Positions 22,400 through 33,224 of a stretch of DNA of 64,000 nt are shown here, in pieces. The DNA lies in contig LNAC01000163.1 in the NCBI GenBank assembly GCA_002007465.1, positions 2,872,951 to 2,936,950 of the forward strand. Reading direction: 5' to 3'. The stretch comes from Ailurus styani. Its lineage: Eukaryota > Chordata > Mammalia > Carnivora > Ailuridae. The notes under the pieces are model-generated. The model was not told where the DNA came from and did not search any database. It saw only the letters and a program-made list of their open reading frames with translations. Numbering within the stretch: position 1 is the stretch's first letter; each line of letters opens with the position of its first letter. The position numbers and the translations under genes were made by a program.

Positions 22400-22760
22400 T
22401 CACTGTGTCTGAGATATCACTTCACTCCAGTCTGAATGGCTAAAATTAACAACACAGGAAATAACAAGTGTTGGCGAGGATATGGAGAAAGGGGAAATTT
22501 ATTGCACTGTTAGTGGGAAGGCAAGCTGGTGCAGTTGCTGTGGAAACAGTATAGAGGTTCTTCAAAAAGTTAAAAATAGAACTACCCTACAATCCAGCAA
22601 TTGCATGAACAGGTAATTTACCCAAAGGACACAAAAATACTAATTCAAAGGGGTACATGCACCCCAATGTTTTTAGCAGCATTATCAACAACAGCCAAAT
22701 TATGGAAGCAGCCCAAGTGTCCATCGACTGATGAATTGATGAAAAAAATGTGTATATATA
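22400..22760 (+). mobile_element. LINE-1 ORF2 3'-end fragment
   Basis: The text matches L1 ORF2 near its end: GAGATATCACTTCACTCCAG, AGTGTTGGCGAGGATATGGA, ACAACAGCCAAATTATGGAA and CCCAAGTGTCCATCGACTGA. It is truncated at both ends. The mirror-image copy of the adjoining L1 segment lies about 700 bp away at 23045-23606. Confidence 0.8.
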
Positions 22761-22914
22761 AGAAATGAAAATCATCATATCATGGGTTTACTCAACATTA
22801 CATCTCAGTGCCTAGCTCAGTGCCTTGGGCTGTGCCTAGAGGAGAGCAGGCACTCAATACATAACTGATAGATGAAAGAATACTAAATCACATGCTGTAT
22901 CATTATGTCTATTT

Positions 22915-23000
22915 ATTTACGTATTTATATATTTATTTATTTGGTTCAGTTAGCCAACATATAGTAGTACATCATTAGTTTTTGATGTAGCATCTATACT
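22915..23000 (-). mobile_element. LINE-1 3' UTR fragment (antisense)
   Basis: TTTATTTGGTTCAGTTAGCC then AACATATAGTAGTACATCAT follows the antisense carnivore L1 3' end; only 85 bp remain. Confidence 0.6.
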
Positions 23001-23044
23001 GCCTCTGACTAAGGCAGAAATGTTCTTTCCAGAGAAGATTTTCC

Positions 23045-23606
23045 TTCTTTTTATTTTTCTTTCAAGTTTTTATTTAAATTCCAGTTAGTTAACATACACT
23101 ATAACATTAGTTTTCAGGTGTAGGATTTAGTGATTCATCACTTACGTACAACACCCAGTGCTCGTCACAAGTGCTCTCCTTAATACCCATCACCCATTTA
23201 ACCTATCTCTGGCCCCCCCCCAGCAATCCTCAGTTTGTTCCCCATAGTTCAAAGAGTCTGTCTTATGGTTATTCCTCTGTTATCCCCACTCCCACCCTTG
23301 CTATGTTCAACGTTTTGTTTCTTACATTCCATATATGAGTGAAATCATATGCTATTTGATTGACTTGCTTTGCTTAGCATAAATACTCTCTAGCTCCAAC
23401 CACATCATTGCAAATGGAAAGACTGCATTCCTTTTTATGGCTGAGTAGTATTCCATGGCATGTATACTACATCTTCTTTATCCATTCATCAGTTGATGGG
23501 CATTTGGGCTCTTTCCATGATTGGGCTATTGTAAATAATGTTGCTATAAACATTGACATGCATGTATCCCTTCAAATCAGTATTTTTGTATCCTTTGGGT
23601 AAACAG
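23045..23606 (-). mobile_element. Carnivore LINE-1 3' end (antisense)
   Basis: Antisense L1 text is continuous from TTTTTATTTAAATTCCAGTT through CAACACCCAGTGCTCGTCAC, CATTCCATATATGAGTGAAA and TTTATGGCTGAGTAGTATTC to TATTTTTGTATCCTTTGGGT. It is well preserved, so relatively young, but 5' truncated. Confidence 0.85.
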
Positions 23607-23729
23607 AGGAGATTTTCTTCCTGGGCTTTCATTCTCCAACAATGATGCCTCACAAAGGAATCGGTAATCATAGTAATAGTAGTGATTTGGTGGATTGTGG
23701 AAATGTGCCTACATTCTTTTCACTCTCTA

Positions 23730-24175
23730 AGGCAATTGTTTTCAAAATGTGGTCCCTAGATGAACAGCACTGGTGTCACCCATGAGCTTGTTAGAAATGC
23801 AAACTCACAGATCCCCACTCTAGACTGCTAAATCATAATTTCTGGGCAAGAGTCTCAGGAAACTGTGATTTATTTATTTAGCTAGTTATTTAGTTAGTTA
23901 TTTTTAAAGATTTTATTTATTTATTTGAGAGAGACCGAGAGAGAGAGAGAGAGTATGAACATGGAGAGGGGCAGAAGGAGAGAAAAGGAGAAGGAGACTC
24001 CTTGTTGAGAAGGAGCCTGATGTGGGACCTGATCCTAGGACTCTGAGATCATGACCTGAGCCAAAGGCAGACTCTTAACAGACTGAGCCACCCAGGTGCC
24101 CCAGGACACTGTGTTTTAATAAGCTTTCCAGACGATTTCAAGGAGTGCTGGAGATGAGCATTAAATTTTGAGAAC
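23730..24175. mobile_element. MER5A relic split by a SINE
   Basis: The left part (23730-23880) has GTTTTCAAAATGTGGTCCCT and GCTTGTTAGAAATGCAAACT; the right part (24103-24172) has GTGTTTTAATAAGCTTTCC and the terminal TTTTGAGAACCTTGG. Together they make one MER5A. Confidence 0.8.
23895..24102 (-). mobile_element. CAN/SINEC SINE nested in MER5A
   Basis: Inverted SINE: AAAGATTTTATTTATTTATT, a GA-rich body, and the head GAGCCACCCAGGTGCCCC. AGGAAACTGTGATTTA (near 23858) and AGGACACTGTGTTTTA (24103) flank it as a diverged target-site duplication. Confidence 0.9.
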
Positions 24176-24619
24176 CTTGGAGAATAAATGAACCCCTTCC
24201 TTTCTGAGACAATAGTAGTTTAGCTTGGATGATTGCATGAATGGAGGAGCCATTTATAGAGACTGGGAAGACAGGAAGGGGGGAGGTTGGTTGGAAGTCA
24301 TGAATTTGGGTTTATTAAATTTGAAATACCTATGGAATGTCCAAGTGAAGATATCTGGAGGCATCTGGAGCCTCTAGGTCTGGAGCTTATGGGGAAGAAC
24401 TGAGTTAGACATATAGATTTGGGAGGTAGACATACAGATTTGGGTGTATCCATAACTCGAGGTGGTTGAGGTATGAATAGGACTGTTTAAGATAGCAGGA
24501 GGCATTAGAGAAGAGAGGGCCCATTCTAAGGAATAGCATTATTTAAGGAGAGTGGGGGAGAGGTGCTCAGACAAAGAAGAATCTGAGGACTGACATTCTT
24601 CCTTGCAAGTGACTTACTT

Positions 24620-24740
24620 TGGACATTTGTCTCATCTTCCCCTCTGAATTACAAGCTCCTTAAAAAGCAAGGACTGTGTAAACTTTAATAGGTCCCTCAA
24701 ACAAAAGTACATTGCTGCACAGCCCGTGAATAATTAGTAA
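24620..24740 (+). mobile_element. L2 3'-end fragment
   Basis: GAATTACAAGCTCCTTAAAA then GCAAGGACTGTGT corresponds to the L2 pattern AATGTAAGCTCC...GGGCAGGGACT. Decayed. Confidence 0.5.
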
Positions 24741-25345
24741 ATTCCTACCAGGATTCCACTTTGCAGTAATCCAATGTGATCAGACTCACCAGCAAGATGT
24801 TTCCCCCAAAAACACTTATATAATTTCCCAATGGACAGTGTGGCAGATTAAAAATAAGTGAATAAATAAAGGGCATCATGCGTAATCCACTGATATCCAT
24901 GCTAATCACATTAATCAGAGTGAATTAATTACACCTGAAAACAGATGCAAAGTTGAATTCCTTAGAAAATCAATTCATTAAACTCCTATTGGAATGCACA
25001 GTCAACAACCCCCATGTTTAGAAACTATTCAGCATGATTTGTGGCAACTTCTGATTTACTAACAAAACTGCTTAAAACATTTTTAAAGGCAATTACAATT
25101 ACTGTCTGGTATTTGATGGAAAGAAATCTAGTCAGCATTGTCCCTCGTGTGTCAACTGTCACAATTTTCTAAAAATTTTGGGGCAAAAAATAGGCAGGCT
25201 CTACTATTTGCTAGCCTCGATTAGGGTTAATTCAATGTGTGTCTGCAAATAATAGTGTTTAATGTAATCTCTCTAATTACAGATAAAACGCATTTTCAGT
25301 CATGCTCATCACTGACAGTATTTTGGGATAAGTTAAACTGACAGC
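24740..25345. promoter_or_regulatory. Candidate conserved noncoding enhancer (homeodomain-motif-rich)
   Basis: This 600 bp repeat-free AT-rich block has an unusual density of TAAT-core motifs: CTAATCACATTAATCAGAG (near 24902), TGAATTAATTACACC (near 24921), GGCAATTACAATTACTG (near 25089), GGGTTAATTCAATG (near 25224) and CTCTAATTACAG (near 25272). A CCAAT and MEIS-like TGTCA sites (GTGTCAACTGTCA near 25150) are also present. Blocks of this style between developmental genes are often deeply conserved. Conservation cannot be seen from one sequence, so this is a candidate only. Confidence 0.4.
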
Positions 25346-25756
25346 TGCTTTCTAAAGGAAAGGAAAAAAACAAACCTTCCCTGGGTTGGTGTTGATTTTC
25401 TCTCTCTTCTTTTAACACTGAAGTTCAGAAAAATATGAAACTAGACCATTGGCTCTACATACCAACCTTGAAATGACATATGGAATTTGGGGATTTGAGG
25501 TGTTTTCCATCTCTCACCCCCACCAATGAATATCCACCTTGATTTCACTCAAGAAGCATTTTTTAAGGGTTTGTAGGGAGCCAGACATTGTACTAGGCAC
25601 TAAGGAGATCAAGAAGGAATGATTCTACCAAAGCTGTCCTCCGTAACTGGCCCCATTAGCCAAGTCAAGCTTCCTACAATACTAGACAGGAAAGTCACGG
25701 TACCACTATATTTACAGTCCTTTCAGAGTGAGACTATTCAAGTCACAGTATTTTCT

Positions 25757-25986
25757 TTCTTTCTTTTTTAAGATTTATTTACTTATTTTAGAGAGAGAGC
25801 AAGAGAGAAGGCGGTGGGGTGGGGGTGGGGTGGAGGAAGGGAGAAGGAGAGAGAGAGAATCTTCAGCAGACTCTCTATTGGAGTGAAGAGCTGGTCATGG
25901 GGTCTATCCCACAACCCTGACTGAGATCATGACCTGAACTGAAATTAAGAGTTGGACACTTAACTGACTGAGTTACCCAGGTGCCC
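25757..25986 (-). mobile_element. CAN/SINEC SINE
   Basis: Inverted: an AGATTTATTTACTTATTTTA tail, a GA/GGTGG-rich body, and the head GTTACCCAGGTGCCCC. GTCACAGTATTTTCT on the left and GTCAGAATATTTTCT on the right flank it. Confidence 0.9.
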
Positions 25987-26554
25987 CACGTCAGAATATT
26001 TTCTGAAGGGTCAATGCATATTCTTCTTTAACCATAGCTGATTAGACCAGAGATGTACAGCAAGACAGTGCGTTAGCAGAGCTAAACAAACAGACATGGG
26101 ACCCCCAAAGCTAGAACTAATGTAAAAATTGGCAGAATTTGCAGGTATCTTCAGGGAGTCTTTGGATTTTTCTCTTTGTGGATTAGTGAGTTTGAAACAA
26201 TCTCTTCTAGATCCTAAGTAGAAGAGGCCCCAGCTAACATGTGGGTTACAATACACGTCAGCTCTGTTCCAAGACCGGCAGTATGTATAAGCCATCCTAA
26301 AATATAACCTATCATGAGACTACTCTTGATTCTTCTCCAACTTGAAATTTCCTCCCATTGGGCCAGACAATAATGATGTCTCTAGAAGGCCCACTGTCAA
26401 ATGCCATCTGGAAGGAGAGAGTGACACATAGGAGATAGTAACCAGATGACACTTTGCCTTACTTCCAATTACATGGTCCAAGACCATGCCTCACTGCAAG
26501 GAAGTCTGAGAAATGTATTTATCCTGAGCAACCATGTGCTTGGTCAGATAATCT

Positions 26555-26758
26555 ACTTCTTTTTTTTTTTTTAAAGATTTTATTTATTTATTTGACAGAG
26601 AGAGATCACAAGTAGGCAGAGAGGCAGGCAGAGAGAGAGAGGAGGAAGCAGGCTCCCCACTGAGCAGGGAGCCCGATGCGGGCCTCGATCCCAGGACCCT
26701 GAAATCATGACCTGAGCCGAAGGCAGAGGCTTTAACCCACTGAGCCACCCAGGCGCCC
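26555..26758 (-). mobile_element. Young mustelid-type SINE
   Basis: Inverted poly(T), AAAGATTTTATTTATTTATT, GATCACAAGTAGGCAGAGAG, a GA-rich body, and the head GAGCCACCCAGGCGCCC, near consensus. AGATAATCTACTTCT (26546) and AGATAATCTGTTTCT (26759) are the target-site duplication. Confidence 0.94.
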
Positions 26759-26809
26759 AGATAATCTGTTTCTACACAGAAAGTTTTAGCAGCTTCTTAT
26801 AAGCTTAAA

Positions 26810-26960
26810 CCGACCTGGTGATTCCACTCCTAGGTTTTTACTCTAGAGGAAGTAGAACATGTTCACACAAAGACCTGTCGATAAATGCCAATGGCAGTTC
26901 TATTCATAATTATATAAAGCACAACAAGAAGCTATTTTATAACCACTGGATTGGATAAAC
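26810..26960 (+). mobile_element. LINE-1 (L1M-type) ORF2 end fragment
   Basis: GATTCCACTCCTAGGTTTTT then ACTCTAGAGGAAGTAG matches the L1 ORF2 terminal region. Confidence 0.6.
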
Positions 26961-27142
26961 AAAAAAATTCTGATGAATCCAAGTGTGGGGGAAGATCTAG
27001 AACAGTAGGAATTCTCGTGCATTGCTGTTGAGAGCGTAAACTGGTACAAACCGTTTTGAAGCAAACTGGTATATCTAGTAAAGGAGAAGATTTGTATATC
27101 CCATAGCCTTACAGTTCTACTTCTTGGTAAGCCCAAAGCAGT

Positions 27143-27526
27143 GATTCAAACTTTCATATACATCACGATCACATGGAGGGCTTGTGGAGACAGAGACTGT
27201 TGGGCCCCACCCTTAGAATTTCTGAGTCAGTATGTTTGGGGTGGAGCCTGAACATTTGCATTTCATTGTTTTGAAAGATTTTGTTTATTTGAGAGAAAGC
27301 AAGAGTGAGAGATCACAGAGGGAGAGAAAGAAGCAGACTCCCCACTGAACGGGGAGTCTGACTTGGGTCTCCAACCCAGGCCCCAGGATCATGACCTGAG
27401 CTAAAGGAAGAAGTTTAACCCACTGAGCCACACAGTCGCCCCTGAAAATTTGCATTTCTAGCAAGTTCCAGGCAATGCTGAGGCTATTGTATGGTCCTGG
27501 AACCATACTTTGAAAGCACCAGTCTA
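27143..27526. mobile_element. MER5A inserted in L1, itself split by a SINE
   Basis: The left part has CATGGAGGGCTTGTGGAGAC and TTGGGCCCCACCCTTAGAAT; the right part has ATTTGCATTTCTAGCAAGTT and the terminal CATACTTTGAAAGCACCAG. This is the MER5A order, interrupted at 27264-27441. Confidence 0.8.
27264..27441 (-). mobile_element. CAN/SINEC SINE nested in MER5A
   Basis: Inverted: GAAAGATTTTGTTTATTTGA, a GA-rich body, AGCAGACTCCCCACTGAACG, and the head GAGCCACACAGTCGCCCC. TGAACATTTGCATTTC (27248) and TGAAAATTTGCATTTC (27442) are the target-site duplication. Confidence 0.9.
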
Positions 27527-28024
27527 GAGAGATTCTTGCCTATGCTTATCAGGAGATGTGTACAAAAATGTTCATAGTTTTATAGCTTGTAATAGTGAGA
27601 ACATGGAAACAACTTAGATACCCCTTGACAGGAAAATGAATAAAGAAATTACAATGTACTAAATGAAGTACTATAGAGCAGTGAAAATTAATAAATTAGA
27701 GCTATATGATGTCATAGATAAATCCCAATATAATTTTGAGCAAAGAGACAAGTTGCAGAAGAGTATGTGTTTTATGATTCCACTAAGGCAAACTTTTAAA
27801 AACGTAACTCTAAACAATAAGGTGTTTAGGAATGTATACATTCCTAAATGTATAAACAAAATGTATAATGTATAAACAAACTCAACGATAAACCAAAATT
27901 CAGGCTAATGGGGAGAGAGGGGAATCCAACTGGGGAATCAAAGAGACTCCAGCTGTTCTTGCGTTGGATTGTATGTTCATCGATGTTTGTTATATTATTG
28001 TTTTATATGTTTAAATCATTTTCT

Positions 28025-28240
28025 AATATAAAATACTAAGTGAAATAAGTCAGTCAGACAGAGACAAATACCATACGATCACACTCATATGTGGAATTTA
28101 AGAAACAAAACAAATGAACATGGGGGGAAAGAAAGAGAGAGTCAAACCAAAAGACAGACTCTTAACAATAGAGAACAAACTAATGTTTACCAAAGGGAGG
28201 TGGGTGCAGTGGTGGGAGAATAGAGGATGAACATTTTTGT
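28025..28240 (+). mobile_element. Carnivore LINE-1 3' UTR fragment
   Basis: Sense L1 text: AAGTGAAATAAGTCAGTCAG, ACTCATATGTGGAATTTAAG, and AACAAACTAATGTTTACCAA. Confidence 0.75.
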
Positions 28241-28282
28241 ACACATCTTCTGATAAACATAGGCAAGAATCTCTCTAGACGA

Positions 28283-28350
28283 GCGGTTTTGAAAGTGTAG
28301 TCCCAGGACCATAGCATCAGCATCGCCTGGGAACTAAGCGGAAATGTTAC
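28283..28350. mobile_element. MER5A fragment
   Basis: CGGTTTTGAAAGTGTAGTCC then CATCAGCATCGCCTGGGAAC is one MER5A end; the rest is missing. Confidence 0.7.
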
Positions 28351-28399
28351 TTACCATGTTGGGGAAAAAAATGATAAAAAAAAGTGGCAATAAAATAAA

Positions 28400-29540
28400 A
28401 ACGGTGACCTTGAAAATAATTTTTATAATTATTTTTTGGCTTTAAATCACTTCAGTTTTTTTTGTGTGTATACTTTGTTCTTTTTCATCAGTTTTATTTT
28501 TCCCACTTTATATTATTTTAATTTCTCTTGGAATCTTGGCGATGTAAAAAGCAAAAATACAAATATAAAGAGTACAAATGTACTCTTTATTTTTTAAAAC
28601 AAGAGAAACCCTAAGTGGGTACAAATGGACAATGGAACAGACACAAGCAGCTTTGTTAGGTAGTATACTTACATGTGTGTTTTTTCTATATACTTAAAAA
28701 CGTCTTTGTGTGATTCTGAACAATTGATTAGAAACTGGCAGGAAAAAATGAGCAAGGATGAGATGGTGAGGGGAAAGAAATGAAGATTTTAGGAATCAAA
28801 GGTGGGAAGTGTGTTAGGAGATACGTATATTCAATGGGCAAATGCAGGTCAGGCTTCTGGGAAGAGAACAAGCCTGAGATGCTTAAAGACACCTGGTCCT
28901 CTGCAATGCTCTGACGTCTCTCGGCAGGGGCAACGAAAGTAGATTCTGGGTGTGAGGAGGCTGGTCTTTATGGGTTTAGTGAATGTGGCTGGGAAGGGAC
29001 AGAGAGGTGGTTGTAGAGTCCAAAGGAGGACAGCTATTGACTCTAGAACCTGAGTGGAAGTTTTAAAATACCTGGAAACTGGGAGGTTGCCTGGAGGCAG
29101 GAAAGAGTTGGGAGGGTTCAAATGATTGAAGTTGGCTCTGAGGGTAAAGAGCATTTGTGTTGAAAGGGGGAGAGCATCAGAAATGTTCTCAGAAGTGGAG
29201 CAGGTTTTCATTATTATAAGACTCTTTGGGTATAAGGCTGATGAGGGACAAAGTTAGACCTAGAGACAAAATGGTGCGGACCTTGAGTCAAAGAGTCTGA
29301 GGGATGAGGAGGACAGGTGATAAGTTTGACAGGAAGGGAAATGAGGCTGAGTCTGCGTATAGGATGGTCGCTCTGGTGCCTGTGCAGAATTCCTCAGCAC
29401 TTCCTGATGAGCAGGGCACTGAGGGTAAATGATGTCTGCGCTCCAGAGAGGAGCAGGAGTCTAAAGACTAAGATGCTGGAAGGCAGCCAGGGGTCAACCA
29501 GGGGTCATAGAGACATACTGACATGTGTTCAAAACTAATA
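28400..29540. other. Intergenic, nothing recognised
   Basis: AT-rich on the left, mixed on the right. A 120-codon open frame on the minus strand (28849-29211) shows no family features. No repeat was named by eye. Confidence 0.5.
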
Positions 29541-29544
29541 GGAT

Positions 29545-29700
29545 CTTGGGCATGGTGCTTAACCCTTCCCAGACTCTTTCCCCATTTTTAGACAAGGATG
29601 ACAACACCATCTCAAAAGTATTAAGTATTAAATGAGATTATGTATGAAAGTATTTACCAGAGTGTCTGACACACACAATAGATGCCTAATAAATATTAGA
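29545..29700 (+). mobile_element. MIR SINE fragment
   Basis: CATGGTGCTTAACCCTTCCC, ATGAGATTATGTATGAAAGT and GTGTCTGACACACACAATAG correspond to the MIR 3' half. Confidence 0.6.
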
Positions 29701-30329
29701 TCTTACTTCTCTTCCCCTCAAATCACATCCCCTTAGAAGCCCAGGATGAGGGATGGTCAGCATCACAGCAGGTGATGAGAGAAGGGGCCAGTGATCCTTG
29801 GGCTCATTGATGGAACCATGAGATGGGCAGAGACAAAGAAAAAAATAAAACAGAAATGACACTGTCCTTGCAATGCTAGCAAAACAGAACACGCACACAA
29901 ACAAAAAATATTGTCTGTTAGTGTCACAGCACAATTCAGAGATAGCTCTGAGGAAGAATTTTCTGAAGCATTTTTTGAAGAATTTTGTTCATGGTGAAGT
30001 GTGTCAGATAATAGAAGGTGCAAAAACCCTCTTTGAAACTTGATGGGATTTTCAACCCCTTGGGCAAAGTATGGAATTTTTCAAAAAGTATTTGGACAAG
30101 ATGATGGACCACTTAATTCTCTTAGATTTTAGTCCTATTTTTAGCCTAGTCTTAGAACAAAGGTTTACAAACAGCTTGCTCATGGAATAACCTCAGGAGC
30201 CCTCTGAGAGAGAGAAATGGGGGAGGTCTGGTATCAGTCCTTGCGGCAAAAAATCACTTATAATCAAGATTATCCTTGAAAAGCACTGATATACTTAAGC
30301 TCAAACGTCAACAGTTAGGCAAGAGAATT

Positions 30330-30775
30330 GAAAGCAGGGTCCTGCGAAGGTATCTGCACACCTGTGTTTGTGGCAATATTACTCAAATAGCCAAAAGGAG
30401 GAAGCAACCCAAGCTTCCATTGACACATGAATGGATAAACAAGATGTAGTATAGACATACAATGGTATATTATTCAGCCTTAAAAAGGACACATACTATA
30501 ATATGAATATTGAGGCCATGAGGCTAAGTGGAATAAGCCAGACACAAAAGGACAAATACAGTAATATTTCACTTATATGAGGTTCCTATAGTAGTCAAAT
30601 TCATACAGAGAGAATGGGGGTTACCAGAGCTGTAGGAAGAGTGCACAGGGAGTTGTTTTTTAATGGCTACAGTTTCAGTCACGTGAGATGAAAAGTGTTC
30701 TGGCCGTTGGTTAAACAACAGTGGGGATGTACTTAACATCACTGAACTGTGCACTTGATTAAGAAAAAAAGTCAA
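30330..30775 (+). mobile_element. LINE-1 (L1M-type) 3' end
   Basis: Sense L1 text: AAGCAACCCAAGCTTCCATT, AATGGATAAACAAGATGTAG, ACAATGGTATATTATTCAGC, and the 3' UTR part ACTGAACTGTGCACTTG, ending in an A-rich tail. Confidence 0.8.
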
Positions 30776-31405
30776 CAATTAGCTTCCTTTGTTGTCTTTG
30801 TGCAACTACAGGCATCTGCCCCTTATTTAGTCCTGAACTTCCCACCTCCTTCCTCGTTCAAACCAGACTTCTGCCTCTGGAGTACCCTTTGGCTAAGCAC
30901 CTATATTTAAATCCATATGCAAGATGGAGCTCCACCATATCTCTCATTCTTTTCTTACTAATCACACTGTATCGTTCAGGAAATGAAGGCACTGCTGAGA
31001 AGAAGCAAGAAGAAGGGCTTGGCCCCTAGACTGAACACGGCATTTAGATGTCCCAGAAAATTCTTTGTGTATGAACTGATCAACTAGGTCCACATTTCTC
31101 TTTTTGAGCCATCAACGCACACACTAAATACATTTGCCCTAATCCAGAATATATGATATTTAGGGCAGAGTTGAATGAAAGTTGCATTTGCATTGCCCAC
31201 AGAGAGGGCTTTCTAGGCAATATAAAGTAGTGGTGTCAGCAAAAAAGCAAAGAGTACTGATCAATCTTGGAGAACTCTAATCCTGATTCTTGTAAATTCT
31301 GATTCATAAACAATCAATATCCCATCATTTTGATATAGAAATAAATCCTTCATACCCTTAAAGAAGATTTTTAGGCAAGAAATTATTAGCTCTATTAAAT
31401 ATATA

Positions 31406-31427
31406 TTTCATATATATATATATGAAA
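31406..31427. repeat. Perfect 22 bp AT palindrome
   Basis: TTTCA, then alternating TA, then TGAAA reads identically on both strands. It is cruciform-capable and lies just beyond the proposed distal poly(A) site. Confidence 0.9.
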
Positions 31428-31723
31428 GAAAATAGCTTCAAACACTGTGCATGTTTGTATCTCCTCAAAGCACACAGCAGTGCTTTGTCCACAGGAAGTA
31501 GTCAATACACGGTTATTGAATTTAGAATGTCCTTCTTTCCAATCAGTGAGGTTTAATATATTTCCAATTCAGAATGCTTATTAATTTTTCAGAATTAGTA
31601 AGCCTTTAAAATCCATCTGGGGATGTGTTTAAGAGTTCACAGCAAATACCATTATGTACATGATGAAGAGAATACTGTTAAATGAAGCATGCTTATTCAA
31701 CACACCGGTAGCCATTGATAAAA

Positions 31724-31744
31724 TGTAATTTAATTTAATCATTT
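31724..31744 (-). terminator. Candidate distal poly(A) signal, overlapping ATTAAA hexamers
   Basis: Reading the minus strand, two overlapping ATTAAA hexamers occupy 31739-31729. A GT-rich element about 20-30 nt downstream (31713-31705 side, GGTGTGTTG) could serve as the downstream processing element. This placement would give NR4A3 a 3 kb 3' UTR. It is a motif call only. Confidence 0.35.
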
Positions 31745-32371
31745 AAATTTACATTGTTAATGTACAAGAGCATTTCTTTCAAACCACAGGTTAACACACA
31801 CTAAAGAGCAATGCTGTTAGAAGAGCAGAGAAACTTTGGAAAACTCTGCTGTCTGAAATGAAAGCAAGGCACTCTCCATTAACAGCTGGTGGATTCCTGA
31901 TTTCCGCCCCTAGAAGGCATGTTCACACTGAGAGAGCTCTCCCACAAGGGAAGAATCACCTGCTTTAATTCTTGCTGTCCTCTTCTGAGCTAGTTTGGTC
32001 ATCCACTCTGTATAAACTTGTGTGTCAACATTAAGACAAAAGAAGAGAGTTGAATTGATGGATTATGTGGGAGGCTCTCATAGTTCTTACAACTATGGAA
32101 GACAGAAGAACACTGGCTATAACCTTTATTTTCAACACTAGTGTCTGGACCTAGAACTAAAAACCTTCATTTCTGCCAACCAATCACGGCTAAAAAGTCT
32201 TTTCCTTAAATCTGATGGGTTTAAAAATAAAAAGTAACAGCATTTCTCCAGGGCTCTGGTTTTCCCGTTTGTTTTGTTTTTCTTTTATGGACATGACAGA
32301 AAACAAGGATTAATTTTCCAATACTAATGGTGCACAAAAGGGTTATGTGTGCACAGTATTTCTAATTTATT

Positions 32372-32390
32372 CAAATTCAATTTGAATTTG
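32372..32390. repeat. 19 bp near-perfect palindrome in the 3' UTR
   Basis: CAAATTCAA, a single T, then TTGAATTTG. In RNA it would be a 9 bp stem with almost no loop, so if functional it is more likely a DNA or intermolecular feature. Confidence 0.8.
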
Positions 32391-33218
32391 GTCTGAAGCT
32401 ACCTTGTACGAAATGTTAGCTTTCCTGATATTTAATAATGTCTCTTATGTTTGAATATAAGCTCAAAAAATTAATGCAAAAGTACTACTTTACTTATGGT
32501 TATCAGGTAAATGTAAATATTAGTGGTTATTTTTAAAAGCCTGTTTTTCTATAGAGGCAGTAATTTGAGTAAAAACACTATGGAAAGGAGAATTAGGTCC
32601 TAGTCTTGATTCTGGTACTAGCCTGTTGAACCTTGGGCAATTTTTACTTTCGCTGGGCCCCAGTTTTTCCCTCTATGAGATTTGAAGGTGTGGGGAGAAG
32701 TTGACAAGTCTAAAGTCCCAAGAGCCGAACATTGCAGACCCTACCACCTGGATATAAAAATAATAATCTTCCATAAAAGCTCACACAAACATAATACATG
32801 ATCAAATATCAGAACGACTCTTGGGGGGGAAAAACCATATATGCTTTGCTATCTGGGTTATCCTTTGCAGCAATTCGGCAATTCATTTGGCATTTGTTTG
32901 ATTTTATAATTTAATGACAATATAAACAGCATAGTTTTGTTATTTTTTCTTGAAAAAGACTAAAGCAAAAGTGATTTAAAGCTAACAAAAACTACTGTGA
33001 CATCAGTTTCACATTCATAGTTTGTTTCTTAGCAAAATGGCCAAAGATACCTTGACTTGATACAGAGTATATAATATAAAGACTTTTAGACCTAAAAATC
33101 TTCAAACATTATTCGAATTTAGCAAAACATAAGCAAAATTTTCATATCAAAGTGCTAAACAGTACTGCCTTAAAAGTCACTGCAAATGAATCATAAAATA
33201 ACTGCATGGGAAGAAACA

Positions 33219-33224
33219 TTTATT
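33219..33224 (-). terminator. Candidate proximal poly(A) signal AATAAA
   Basis: On the minus strand this reads TTGTACAATAAATG. It is a canonical hexamer about 1.5 kb after the stop codon and could give a shorter mRNA isoform. A second AATAAA lies 74 nt upstream at 33298-33303. Confidence 0.3.

Larger units (their letters stand above)
26975..27900 (+). mobile_element. LINE-1 (L1M-type) 3' end split by MER5A and a nested SINE
   Basis: The left part (26975-27142) has CTCGTGCATTGCTGTTGAGA and ACAGTTCTACTTCTTGGTAA; the right part (27527-27900) has GAGATGTGTACAAAAATGTT and AATGAATAAAGAAATTACAA. The two join as one continuous L1 text once 27143-27526 is removed. The 70- and 62-codon frames are remnants. 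Confidence 0.7.

Noticed and set aside
1..31600. Exons of the next gene downstream (STX17 in the human order, from memory)
   Set aside because: No frame in this interval resembles a syntaxin or any other known protein; the neighbour probably lies beyond position 1.
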